Shown: piece after piece, positions 1 to 5,881 of the stretch | Layout of the letters: each line of letters starts with the position of its first letter | Position numbering within the stretch: the first letter of the stretch is position 1 | Assembly (NCBI GenBank): GCA_021778875.1 | Contig: JAJYBT010000211.1 | Coordinates: 1 to 5,881, forward strand | DNA from: Acidobacteriota bacterium | Lineage (GTDB): Bacteria > Acidobacteriota > Terriglobia > Terriglobales > Acidobacteriaceae | Direction of reading: 5' to 3' | Length of the DNA stretch: 5,881 bases | Notes under the pieces: model-generated | Told to the model about the DNA's origin: nothing | The model's input: the letters and a program-made list of their open reading frames with translations, nothing else | The model's database searches: none | Made by a program: the position numbers and the translations under genes

Positions 1-18
1 CGCGATACCCTGAAAGCA

Positions 19-543
19 ATGCACATCGCCTACATCGGCGTCGGGGCAAACATCCCCAGCCACGCCGGCCCGCCACAGGCCACGCTGGCTGCGGCAGCCG
101 AACACCTGGCCTCGCTCGGTCAAATCATCGCGCGTTCTTCGCTCTACTCCACCCAGCCCGTCGGCTTTGCGGACCAGCCCCGCTTCCTCAACGCCGTCAT
201 CGCGCTGCGCACCGGCCTTGCGCCGCACACCCTGCTCCAGCGCCTGCTCGCCCTGGAGCGCGACTTCGGCCGCGATCGTGCTCATGGCATTCCCAACGGC
301 CCCCGCACGCTCGACCTCGACATCCTGCTCATGGACGACCTGGTCCTGCACGAAGCCGACCTCCAGATCCCCCATCCGCGCCTCGCCCAGCGCGCCTTCG
401 TCCTCGTCCCGCTCGCGGAGATCGCCCCCGGCACCCCCGACCCGCGCACCGGCCGCACCGTCGCGCAGCTTCTCCAGGCCCTCCCGCCGCAGGCCAACGC
501 CGTGCAGCCCATCACCGGCAGCCAATGGAGCGCCGCCCGGTAA
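19..543 (+). CDS. folK: 2-amino-4-hydroxy-6-hydroxymethyldihydropteridine pyrophosphokinase (HPPK)
   Basis: This cytoplasmic folate-pathway enzyme transfers pyrophosphate from ATP to 6-hydroxymethyl-7,8-dihydropterin, giving the substrate of dihydropteroate synthase. The 174 residues match the family along their length: a YIGVGAN start strand (residues 5-11), the SLYSTQPVGFADQPRFLNAV pterin-loop region (41-60), and GPRTLDLDIL (94-103), in which D99 and D101 are the expected Mg-binding aspartates. IPHPRLAQRAFVLVPLAEIAP follows at 117-137, with H119 and R121 at conserved positions. The residue two before GPR is Pro, where many homologues have Lys, Arg or His; the Asn next to it is common. The ATG at 19 begins the conserved first strand and has a weak GAAAG purine stretch just upstream. 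A TGA in another frame at 11-13 may be the end of a preceding gene. The stop lies only 9 bp before tgt, so the two are probably co-transcribed. Family assignment is secure. Confidence 0.96.
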   Translation: MHIAYIGVGANIPSHAGPPQATLAAAAEHLASLGQIIARSSLYSTQPVGFADQPRFLNAVIALRTGLAPHTLLQRLLALERDFGRDRAHGIPNGPRTLDLDILLMDDLVLHEADLQIPHPRLAQRAFVLVPLAEIAPGTPDPRTGRTVAQLLQALPPQANAVQPITGSQWSAAR

Positions 544-1705
<1,162 letters not shown>

Positions 1706-1709
<4 letters not shown>

Positions 1710-2263
1710 CCGCACAGCCCCCGCATCCGCCACGCGTTCCCTTGCTTCAGAAGGATCAGGTCACCCCGGAAGCCGCCGTGCTCTACCAGCAGCTTCTCGC
1801 CACCCGCGGCGTCGTGCCCAACATGTTCAAGGCCCTCGCCCACGTGCCCGATCTGGCGCTCGGCATCACCGCCCTGCTCAAGCCCCTCATGGGCGAGGGC
1901 GCCCTGCCCGCCTGGTACAAGGAGCTCATCGCCACCCGCGTTGCCTCGCTCAACCAGTGCGAGTACTGCGTCAGCGCGCATCGCCACCTCGCCCTTCAGC
2001 GCGGCGCGACCCCGCAGCAGGTGGCCAGCTACGATGCCTTTGAAACCGGTCCCTTCACGCAGAAAGAGAAGGCAGGCTTCCGCTACGCCAGCCTGCTCCA
2101 CGCCTCCGGCCACGCCATCCACGACGCGGCCTTCCACGACCTCCAGGCGCACTTCAGCCCCGCAGAGATCGTCGAGCTCACCGTCCTCGCAGCGGCCTTT
2201 GAGATGTTCGCGCGCATCAACTCCTCGCTGCACATCCCCGTCACGCCGCTGCCCGCGGACTAG
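1706..2263 (+). CDS. Carboxymuconolactone decarboxylase family protein (AhpD-like, peroxidase-related)
   Basis: The product (185 residues) belongs to the CMD/AhpD fold family. The diagnostic CxxCxxxH motif is present as CEYCVSAH (C85, C88, H92), preceded by KELIATRVASLNQ (72-84) with E73 and followed by the usual helix-turn (LALQRGATPQQV). In AhpD the two cysteines form a redox pair that supports peroxide reduction with H92-like proton relay; here such activity is inferred from the motif only. The C-terminal FARINSSLHIPVTPLP resembles the F.R.NSLLHIP ending of peroxidase-related members. There is no signal peptide, so it is expected in the cytoplasm. It starts 43 bp after tgt with a good AGGAG site and is probably the last gene of the folK-tgt transcript. 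The substrate cannot be told from the sequence. A true decarboxylase is less likely because the CxxC pair is intact. Confidence 0.9.
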
Positions 2264-2267
2264 CCGC

Positions 2268-3347
2268 CTACTTCGCCAGTTCCTTTACAAAGAAGTCGGC
2301 CATCATGTGGTTCGCTTCAATCGCCTCCGGCAGCTTTGAGTCGTACCAGAAGGCATGCGGCAGCGCGTCAAACAACACCATGCGCGCATCCACGCCCGCA
2401 TGCAGATAAGCGCGTTCCAGGTTCGCCGTCCCGCTCAGCAGCAGGTCGCGCCCGCTGGTCACAAACAGCGTCGGCGGCAGCCCGTGCAAATCCGCATAGA
2501 CTGGCGAAAGCACCGGATCCCTGGCGTCGGTCCTGCCCACATACTTCGGAAGATGCGCGCCCGTCGCAGGTGGATCCAGATGCCCTGCCAGCCCGCCAAG
2601 CGAGTACATCGCCTGCGAATCTCCCGCGCGCGCAAAGTCGCCCATGCCGCTGAAGATGCCCAGCGCCGCAGGCATTGGCAGCCCCAGCTGCTTCAGCTTC
2701 ACCGCCACCTCGCCCGTCAGAATCGCCCCCGCTGACGTGCCGTAAATCACGATGTGCTCCGGCTTGTACGTCTTCAGCAGCTCGCGGTACACGGCCACGG
2801 AGTCCTCCACGGCCGCAGGAAACGGAGACTCCGGCGCCAGCCGGTACAGCACCGCCACCACCTTGATCTTCGTGTACCCGGCAATTGGAATCGTCTCCGT
2901 ATAGGACCCCGAGTCCGAGTCGAACCCGCCGCCGTGCAGGTTCAGCAGCACCTTGTCGCGATTGCTTTCCGGCATCCCTTCCGGTGTCACAATGCGCACC
3001 GGCACGCCCGCCATCGTCGTATTCACCAGCGTATTCGGGCATAGCCTGCTCCACTCCGCCGCCGCCCGCACCGCCCACGCATCCGTGCTGCGCCGGCGCT
3101 CTGCCAGCGGCACAGCTGGCCCCTGGTCGGGCACCACGCGGCTCAGCCACTGCTGCGCCTCCGGGCTCAGTTCCTGCGGAATGGGCACTACCCGCGTCAC
3201 GTGTGCCGTTCCCTGCGCGTCAATGTAGCTGGTGTCGCGCATCGGGGCCTCCGTCGCCGTCGTGGGCTTCAGCGCCGCCTGTTGGGCCATCAGCGCCGAG
3301 GGCGCAAACAAAAGCAGAGACGCGGTGCAGCGAAATACCAGTGACAT
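2268..3347 (-). CDS. Secreted alpha/beta hydrolase, HSL (hormone-sensitive lipase)-type esterase
   Basis: This 359-residue esterase-like enzyme has an N-terminal Sec signal (residues 1-22: positive SLVFR, hydrophobic LLLFAPSALMA, likely cleavage near A21-Q22; no lipobox Cys), so it should act in the periplasm or outside. The fold markers of the HSL family are in order: HGGG oxyanion motif (138-141), YRLAPESPFPAAVED (168-182), nucleophile elbow GTSAG (203-207, S205), acid D301 in SGRDLLLSG, and H331 in LPHAFW. The catalytic triad is complete. About 110 residues before the oxyanion motif (23-137) are probably a linker and cap region. The start at 3347 was chosen because it begins the signal peptide and is preceded by AAGGGAGG. 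A 24-residue longer frame (to 3419) is Arg-rich and would bury the signal. A terminator upstream suggests it has its own promoter. Likely substrates are short acyl esters, but this is not determinable here. Confidence 0.92.
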   Translation of the reverse strand: MSLVFRCTASLLLFAPSALMAQQAALKPTTATEAPMRDTSYIDAQGTAHVTRVVPIPQELSPEAQQWLSRVVPDQGPAVPLAERRRSTDAWAVRAAAEWSRLCPNTLVNTTMAGVPVRIVTPEGMPESNRDKVLLNLHGGGFDSDSGSYTETIPIAGYTKIKVVAVLYRLAPESPFPAAVEDSVAVYRELLKTYKPEHIVIYGTSAGAILTGEVAVKLKQLGLPMPAALGIFSGMGDFARAGDSQAMYSLGGLAGHLDPPATGAHLPKYVGRTDARDPVLSPVYADLHGLPPTLFVTSGRDLLLSGTANLERAYLHAGVDARMVLFDALPHAFWYDSKLPEAIEANHMMADFFVKELAK

Positions 3348-3358
3348 TCCGACGGTAT

Positions 3359-3363
3359 CCTCC
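3359..3363 (-). promoter_or_regulatory. Ribosome-binding site of the HSL-type hydrolase
   Basis: On the minus strand GGAGG (within AAGGGAGG) lies 11 nt before the ATG at 3347. The spacing is slightly long, but the match is strong, and it supports the signal-peptide start over the longer frame. Confidence 0.65.
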
Positions 3364-3414
3364 CTTGGGAAATCCCTTCGCCACCGTACCTGCCGGCGGC
3401 ATCCGGACCCGTTC

Positions 3415-3443
3415 ACCATACCAGACCACGCCTGCCCCGCGAA
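3415..3443 (-). promoter_or_regulatory. Candidate promoter of the hydrolase gene
   Basis: On the minus strand an extended -10-like TGGTATGGT (TATGGT at 3415-3420, four of six matches to TATAAT, with the TGn extension) follows a poor -35-like TTCGCG (3438-3443, three of six) at a 17-nt spacing. It lies between the upstream terminator and the hydrolase RBS, where a promoter would be needed. The assignment is weak and rests on position plus the extended -10. Confidence 0.3.
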
Positions 3444-3463
3444 TCACTTGCATCCGTGCCGCG

Positions 3464-3500
3464 CAAAACAAACGGGGAGCGGCAATGTTCGCTCCCCGTT
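3464..3500 (-). terminator. Intrinsic terminator of the zinc-ribbon/sigma-like unit
   Basis: Bases 3471-3481 (aacggggagcg) and 3490-3500 form a perfect 11-bp inverted repeat around an 8-nt loop (3482-3489). Reading on the minus strand, the stem is followed directly by TTTGTTTTG. It begins 22 bp after the stop of the sigma-like gene. The plus-strand side has no T run, so it acts mainly for minus-strand transcripts. Confidence 0.85.
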
Positions 3501-3521
3501 CGCGGTTCGTCGTACTTGGGA

Positions 3522-4037
3522 TTACTTCGGCAGTATCAGCAGCCCTGCCTCCAGCAGGATCTCCGTCAGTCGATCCAGTGCCCGCGGAAGCCGGCTGTGT
3601 ACCGCGCGCGCACTCATGCCCAGCAGGTCAGCGGTCTCGGCCTGCGTATACTCCTGCAGCACAATCCGGCTCAGGATGCGGCGATCCAGCGCGCCCAGCT
3701 GATTCAGGCATCGCTCCACATCCAGAACAAAGATCACCGCGTCCTCAAACGTGCGGACCGGCCTGCTGGAAACCCATCCCCGCGCAATCGGCTCCCCCAG
3801 AATCGAGGGCGCCCGCCCCACCTGCATCGACGCATACAGGTAACGCCGCAGCATGCCTTCCGTGTGCTTGCGATAGAAGGCCAGGCTTGCATCCGGCTTC
3901 CCGGCACTGGCGCTTTCCTGCGCCGTCTGCTCGGGTCTTGCCATCTCCTTTTCTCTGTCTATTCCCGGGTCTGCAGACCAGATCTTGCGTGGACTGCTGG
4001 CTCCCCAGATCAACGGCAACCGCAGGGCTGCGCTCAT
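3522..4037 (-). CDS. Sigma-70 region 4-like helix-turn-helix protein
   Basis: A 171-residue protein whose C-terminal third reads like sigma-70 region 4: LGALDRRILSRIVLQEYTQAETADLLGMSARAVHSRLPRALDRL spans about 114-156, with the helix-turn-helix near 131-152. The segment 53-112 is helical-looking (FYRKHTEGMLRRYLY, FEDAVIFVLDVERCL) but I cannot match it to sigma region 2, so it may not be a self-sufficient sigma factor. The ATG at 4035-4037 overlaps the stop of the zinc-ribbon gene (ATGA), and GGGAGG sits 6 nt upstream, which decides this start. A later in-frame ATG (3942-3944, residue 32) has AAGGAG touching it with no spacing, so it is a poorer start. Downstream is a strong terminator. It could be a DNA-binding regulator, an ECF-like divergent sigma factor, or a phage-derived ArpU-type regulator. 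Function is not established. Confidence 0.85.
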   Translation of the reverse strand: MSAALRLPLIWGASSPRKIWSADPGIDREKEMARPEQTAQESASAGKPDASLAFYRKHTEGMLRRYLYASMQVGRAPSILGEPIARGWVSSRPVRTFEDAVIFVLDVERCLNQLGALDRRILSRIVLQEYTQAETADLLGMSARAVHSRLPRALDRLTEILLEAGLLILPK

Positions 4038-4243
4038 TGCGCACCTCCCGCGGTGCCCACCACGGCCCACAGGCTCGCCAGCGGCTTGTGCAACGGACGA
4101 CCGCGCCGCTTCCGGGTCTCAGGCAGTGGAAAGTCCTTCAGTTTGGTGTCACATTCCTTGCAGTAGACACTCCCATGATTGCTGGCACGGTACCAAAGAC
4201 AACCGCAGCCCTCGCAAACCTTCAATTGCACGCGCAATTCCAT
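4034..4243 (-). CDS. Small zinc-ribbon protein with basic RGRP (AT-hook-like) patch
   Basis: This 69-residue protein has a treble-clef/zinc-ribbon pattern: C10-x2-C13 (plus C15) and C28-x2-C31, separated by 14 residues, which suggests one bound Zn. After it comes a basic stretch RKRRGRPLHKP (44-54) whose RGRP core resembles an AT-hook, a minor-groove DNA contact. I do not recognise a named family. The start has GGAG 8 nt upstream (4252-4255), and the first residues lead straight into the ribbon. The stop overlaps the ATG of the sigma-like gene, so the two are almost certainly translated in a fixed ratio and may act together on DNA or RNA polymerase. That partnership is inferred from coupling only. 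It is short, but the cysteine spacing, RBS and overlap all support a real gene. Confidence 0.82.
   Translation of the reverse strand: MELRVQLKVCEGCGCLWYRASNHGSVYCKECDTKLKDFPLPETRKRRGRPLHKPLASLWAVVGTAGGAQ
4043..4049 (-). promoter_or_regulatory. Ribosome-binding site of the sigma-like gene
   Basis: GGGAGGT on the minus strand, with GGGAGG ending 6 nt before the ATG at 4037, lies inside the 3' end of the zinc-ribbon frame. It decides the start of the sigma-like gene and supports translational coupling. Confidence 0.75.
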
Positions 4244-4251
4244 GACGAATT

Positions 4252-4255
4252 CTCC
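4252..4255 (-). promoter_or_regulatory. Ribosome-binding site of the zinc-ribbon gene
   Basis: GGAG on the minus strand (in TTGGAGA), 8 nt before the ATG at 4243. It supports this short frame over the overlapping longer frame in another phase. Confidence 0.6.
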
Positions 4256-4330
4256 AATACAGCGTTGTCCCCCACCGGTTCTGCCTTGTCGCGGCGATGC
4301 AGTAGGGTAGAGAGTACAAGCCCCGGAACC

Positions 4331-4350
4331 TCAGGATTCTGTTGTCCTGA
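4331..4350. repeat. Dyad in the divergent region (possible operator)
   Basis: TCAGGA and TCCTGA form a 6-bp inverted repeat around an 8-nt spacer. C4 (4321-4324) and G5 (4352-4356) flank it unevenly and could extend a hairpin. There is no T run, so a terminator is unlikely. It lies about 90 bp upstream of the zinc-ribbon start, a plausible operator position. Confidence 0.35.
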
Positions 4351-4376
4351 TGGGGGAGTGTCCGTGCCTGTCTCTC

Positions 4377-4390
4377 GTTCGTTGTCATGC
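4377..4390. repeat. Imperfect direct repeat, copy 1
   Basis: GTTCGTTGTCATGC is repeated at 4494-4508 with a single inserted T. The two copies start 117 bp apart in the same orientation, both inside the divergent intergenic region. They may be a pair of binding sites or a chance or duplication remnant. Confidence 0.4.
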
Positions 4391-4493
4391 TTCTAGCGCG
4401 CAGATTCTGGAATTCTCGCTTAGGTTCACTTCGGCTGCCTCTGGCGGGCCGCTCGAAGAGAAGCCGTATCTCTGCTGTGCACATGCCTTTCGT

Positions 4494-4508
4494 GTTCGTT
4501 GTTCATGC
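4494..4508. repeat. Imperfect direct repeat, copy 2
   Basis: GTTCGTTGTTCATGC matches copy 1 (4377-4390) over 14 bases with one extra T. The flanks do not match, which limits the repeat to this core. Confidence 0.4.
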
Positions 4509-4776
4509 AACCTCCGCGGGATAGCGTTTCCCTACCCATCAGAGGGATTCCGATGTACGCCTTCTTCCAGTAAATTTCCCTCAAACCAGTGCGAGATGAA
4601 GTAAAGCCAATCTAGATTTGTGTCTATTCAGCGTCAACGCGTGGCGACACATTTCCTCAGTTCGGCGCTTTATCCGCGCGGCAAACCCTGAATATGAAGG
4701 CCAATCCGTACAATTCGGTTTTCTCTGGGAAAATTCAGACCGTTTGTCTCCATTGCTGGTGGCGGACTTTCCACAG

Positions 4777-5481
4777 ATGAACTTTACCCAGATGCATGAG
4801 CGACTCCGTCTGGAACTGCTCCGCAGGATACAAAGGGGAACACTCAGCGTCTCTCTCCTCGCCCGACAGACCGGCTTTGGCCAATCGCACCTGTCGAACT
4901 TTCTGCACAGGCGGCGCCAGCTCTCACTTGAGGCGTTGGACCGCATCCTCGCCGCGCAGCACCTCGTCGCCTCGGATCTGCTGCCCACCAAACTCAGGGC
5001 CATCGACCTGCCGCCGCTCGAGGACAACAGCGCCGTACCCGTCGTCTCGCATGCCACGGCATTGAACGATCCCTACATTCGCTCATCCGCCGTGCAAGCC
5101 GTGCTGCATCTGCCGCAACAGGCACTGCAATCGCTTCGCGCGCGCGCCTCGGCCTCCCGCAAAACATGGCAGCGCTTCGTGGTCGTGCGCATCCCCTCTG
5201 CCGACGCCATGCCCATGGACCCGCTCATCCTGCCGGAGGCCCTCGCCGTCATCGACCGCCACTACAACTCGCTCGCGCCCTATCGCCCCAGCCGGCCCAA
5301 CCTCTACGCCGTCCGCACCGGCGCGCACCTCTCCCTGCGCTATGCCGAGCTGGTCTCCGCGCGCCTCGTGCTCCGCCCGCTCAACATCGCCTTCCCCATC
5401 GATCTCATTGAAGTGGATAAACCAGAAGCGGCCAGCGAACTCATCGCCGGCCGCGTCGCCCTCATCCTCAACGAGTGCTGA
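4777..5481 (+). CDS. Helix-turn-helix regulator with degenerate LexA/S24-like C-terminal domain
   Basis: A 234-residue putative DNA-binding regulator. The N-terminal part (6-60) has an XRE-like helix-turn-helix: LLARQTGFGQSHLSNFLHRR (27-46), then a LSLEALDRILAA helix. After a linker, residues 134-212 resemble the LexA/S24 peptidase fold: SADAMPMDPLI (141-151) sits where SGDSMEPTI is expected, a VID strand follows (158-160), then YAVRTGAHLSLRYAEL (177-192) and LVLRPLNIAFPIDLIEV. The serine position is A144 and the lysine position is R188 or L187, so self-cleavage is not expected. The domain may serve for dimerisation or ligand sensing. The start at 4777 precedes the conserved-looking MNFTQMHERL. 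The frame stays open upstream to a TTG at 4618, but that part looks non-coding; no strong Shine-Dalgarno marks either. The gene ends 11 bp from the converging dnaB. Confidence 0.82.
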   Translation: MNFTQMHERLRLELLRRIQRGTLSVSLLARQTGFGQSHLSNFLHRRRQLSLEALDRILAAQHLVASDLLPTKLRAIDLPPLEDNSAVPVVSHATALNDPYIRSSAVQAVLHLPQQALQSLRARASASRKTWQRFVVVRIPSADAMPMDPLILPEALAVIDRHYNSLAPYRPSRPNLYAVRTGAHLSLRYAELVSARLVLRPLNIAFPIDLIEVDKPEAASELIAGRVALILNEC

Positions 5482-5492
5482 GCACCCGCCAC

Positions 5493-5881
5493 TTACACAT
5501 CGTGGTCCGTATCCGGATTCGAGAATCGCGTATACCGCGAGAGGAAGTTCAGCAGCACCGTATCCGTCGGTCCGTTACGCTGCTTCGCAATAATGATCTC
5601 CGACTTGGCCTTATCCGCCTCAGACATCTCTTCCGTGCGGTTGTAGTAGGCCTCGCGATGAATAAACATCACCACGTCCGCGTCCTGCTCAATCGAGCCC
5701 GATTCGCGCAGGTCGCTCAGCAGCGGACGCTTGTCATCCCCGCGCCGCTCGCTCGCACGCGACAGCTGCGACAGCGCCATCACCGGCACATCCAGTTCCT
5801 TGGCCAGCGCCTTCAGGCCGCGCGAAATCGCCGACACCTCCTGCGTCCGGTTCTCATACCGCTTGCCGCCCGCCGAGGGCA
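5493..5881 (-). CDS. dnaB: Replicative DNA helicase DnaB, C-terminal part (runs off right edge)
   Basis: DnaB is the hexameric 5'-3' helicase that unwinds DNA at the replication fork. The window holds the last 128 codons; the N-terminal domain and the Walker A and B motifs lie beyond base 5881. The visible part carries [20 protein letters not shown] (6-25 of the visible part), [11 protein letters not shown] (31-41, helicase motif H3), [22 protein letters not shown] (55-76, motif H4) and [11 protein letters not shown] (95-105), which includes the Lys/Arg finger that contacts ATP in the neighbouring subunit. A charged insert, [15 protein letters not shown] (80-94), fills a loop that differs in length among DnaB proteins. 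The frame is open to the window edge, so the GTG at 5835-5837 is an internal Val, not a start. No intein is seen in this part. It converges with the helix-turn-helix gene. Confidence 0.97.
   Translation of the reverse strand, partial: PSAGGKRYENRTQEVSAISRGLKALAKELDVPVMALSQLSRASERRGDDKRPLLSDLRESGSIEQDADVVMFIHREAYYNRTEEMSEADKAKSEIIIAKQRNGPTDTVLLNFLSRYTRFSNPDTDHDV

Larger units (their letters stand above)
4244..4776. other. Divergent intergenic/regulatory region (533 bp)
   Basis: This region separates the minus-strand zinc-ribbon unit from the plus-strand helix-turn-helix gene and must hold both promoters. It is visibly AT-richer than the genes: 24 of 60 bases are G+C in 4561-4620. It contains a dyad at 4331-4350 and an imperfect direct repeat at 4377-4390 and 4494-4508. 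The frames of 84 codons (plus) and 111 codons (minus) inside it match nothing I know and have no convincing ribosome-binding sites. I could not find a convincing -35/-10 pair. It could hold a long leader or a small RNA, but nothing proves this. Confidence 0.6.

Noticed and set aside
3361..3376. Overlapping tccc/ggga palindromes near the hydrolase RBS as a riboswitch or attenuator
   Set aside because: The possible stems are only 4 bp with 2-nt loops, too small to form stable structures, and no larger fold is visible.
3942..3949. AGGAG next to an internal ATG as the start of the sigma-like gene
   Set aside because: The AGGAG touches the ATG with no spacer, whereas the ATG at 4037 has GGGAGG at 6 nt and an ATGA overlap.
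2885..4396. 503-codon plus-strand frame antisense to the hydrolase and sigma-like genes
   Set aside because: It is a Pro/Ala/Ser/Arg-rich shadow typical of GC-rich DNA, and it overlaps two well supported genes on the other strand.
4149..4484. 111-codon minus-strand frame overlapping the zinc-ribbon gene
   Set aside because: It runs out of phase with the zinc ribbon, which has a good RBS and cysteine motif. Its product matches no family and reads as random Arg/Leu-rich sequence.
4350..4604. 84-codon plus-strand frame in the divergent region
   Set aside because: It has no Shine-Dalgarno and no recognisable domain, and it sits in AT-richer DNA without coding-like third positions.
4618..4776. 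53-residue N-terminal extension of the helix-turn-helix regulator from a TTG
   Set aside because: The TTG has no RBS, the extra residues show no domain, and the natural-looking N-terminus begins at the ATG at 4777. The extension is not fully excluded.

Overview
The window is a GC-rich stretch of bacterial chromosome with tightly packed genes. Core genes (folK, tgt, dnaB) flank a more variable centre. Codon use favours C and G at third positions: a sample 60-base coding line in tgt has 41 G+C, while a sample line of the central intergenic region has 24 of 60. I infer an Acidobacteriota member (Terriglobia-like) from the general look of the helix-turn-helix and zinc-ribbon/sigma-like proteins. 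That is an impression from memory, not a database result. No mobile element, CRISPR array, tRNA or rRNA is visible.

Left part (1-2263, plus strand): folK (folate biosynthesis), tgt (queuosine tRNA modification) and an AhpD-like carboxymuconolactone decarboxylase family gene are closely spaced and probably co-transcribed. A 16-codon ORF bridges tgt and the third gene through ATGA overlaps at both ends.

Middle part (2268-4243, minus strand): a secreted HSL-type alpha/beta hydrolase meets the plus-strand genes tail to tail across 4 bp. Upstream of it is a two-gene unit: a 69-residue zinc-ribbon protein with a basic RGRP patch, translationally coupled (ATGA) to a 171-residue protein carrying a sigma-70 region 4-like helix-turn-helix but no recognisable region 2. 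A perfect 11-bp stem followed by a T-rich tail ends this unit, so the hydrolase is probably transcribed separately.

Right part (4244-5881): a 533-bp divergent intergenic region, AT-richer than the genes, holds a dyad and a 14/15-nt direct repeat. It precedes a plus-strand helix-turn-helix protein whose C-terminal half looks like a LexA/S24 domain without its catalytic Ser and Lys. That gene converges, with an 11-bp gap, on the 3' end of dnaB (replicative helicase), which runs off the right edge on the minus strand.

The most unusual content is the region 3464-5481: a zinc-ribbon/sigma-like pair and a degenerate LexA-like regulator diverging from one long control region. Calling this a joint regulatory system is a hypothesis, not something the sequence proves.
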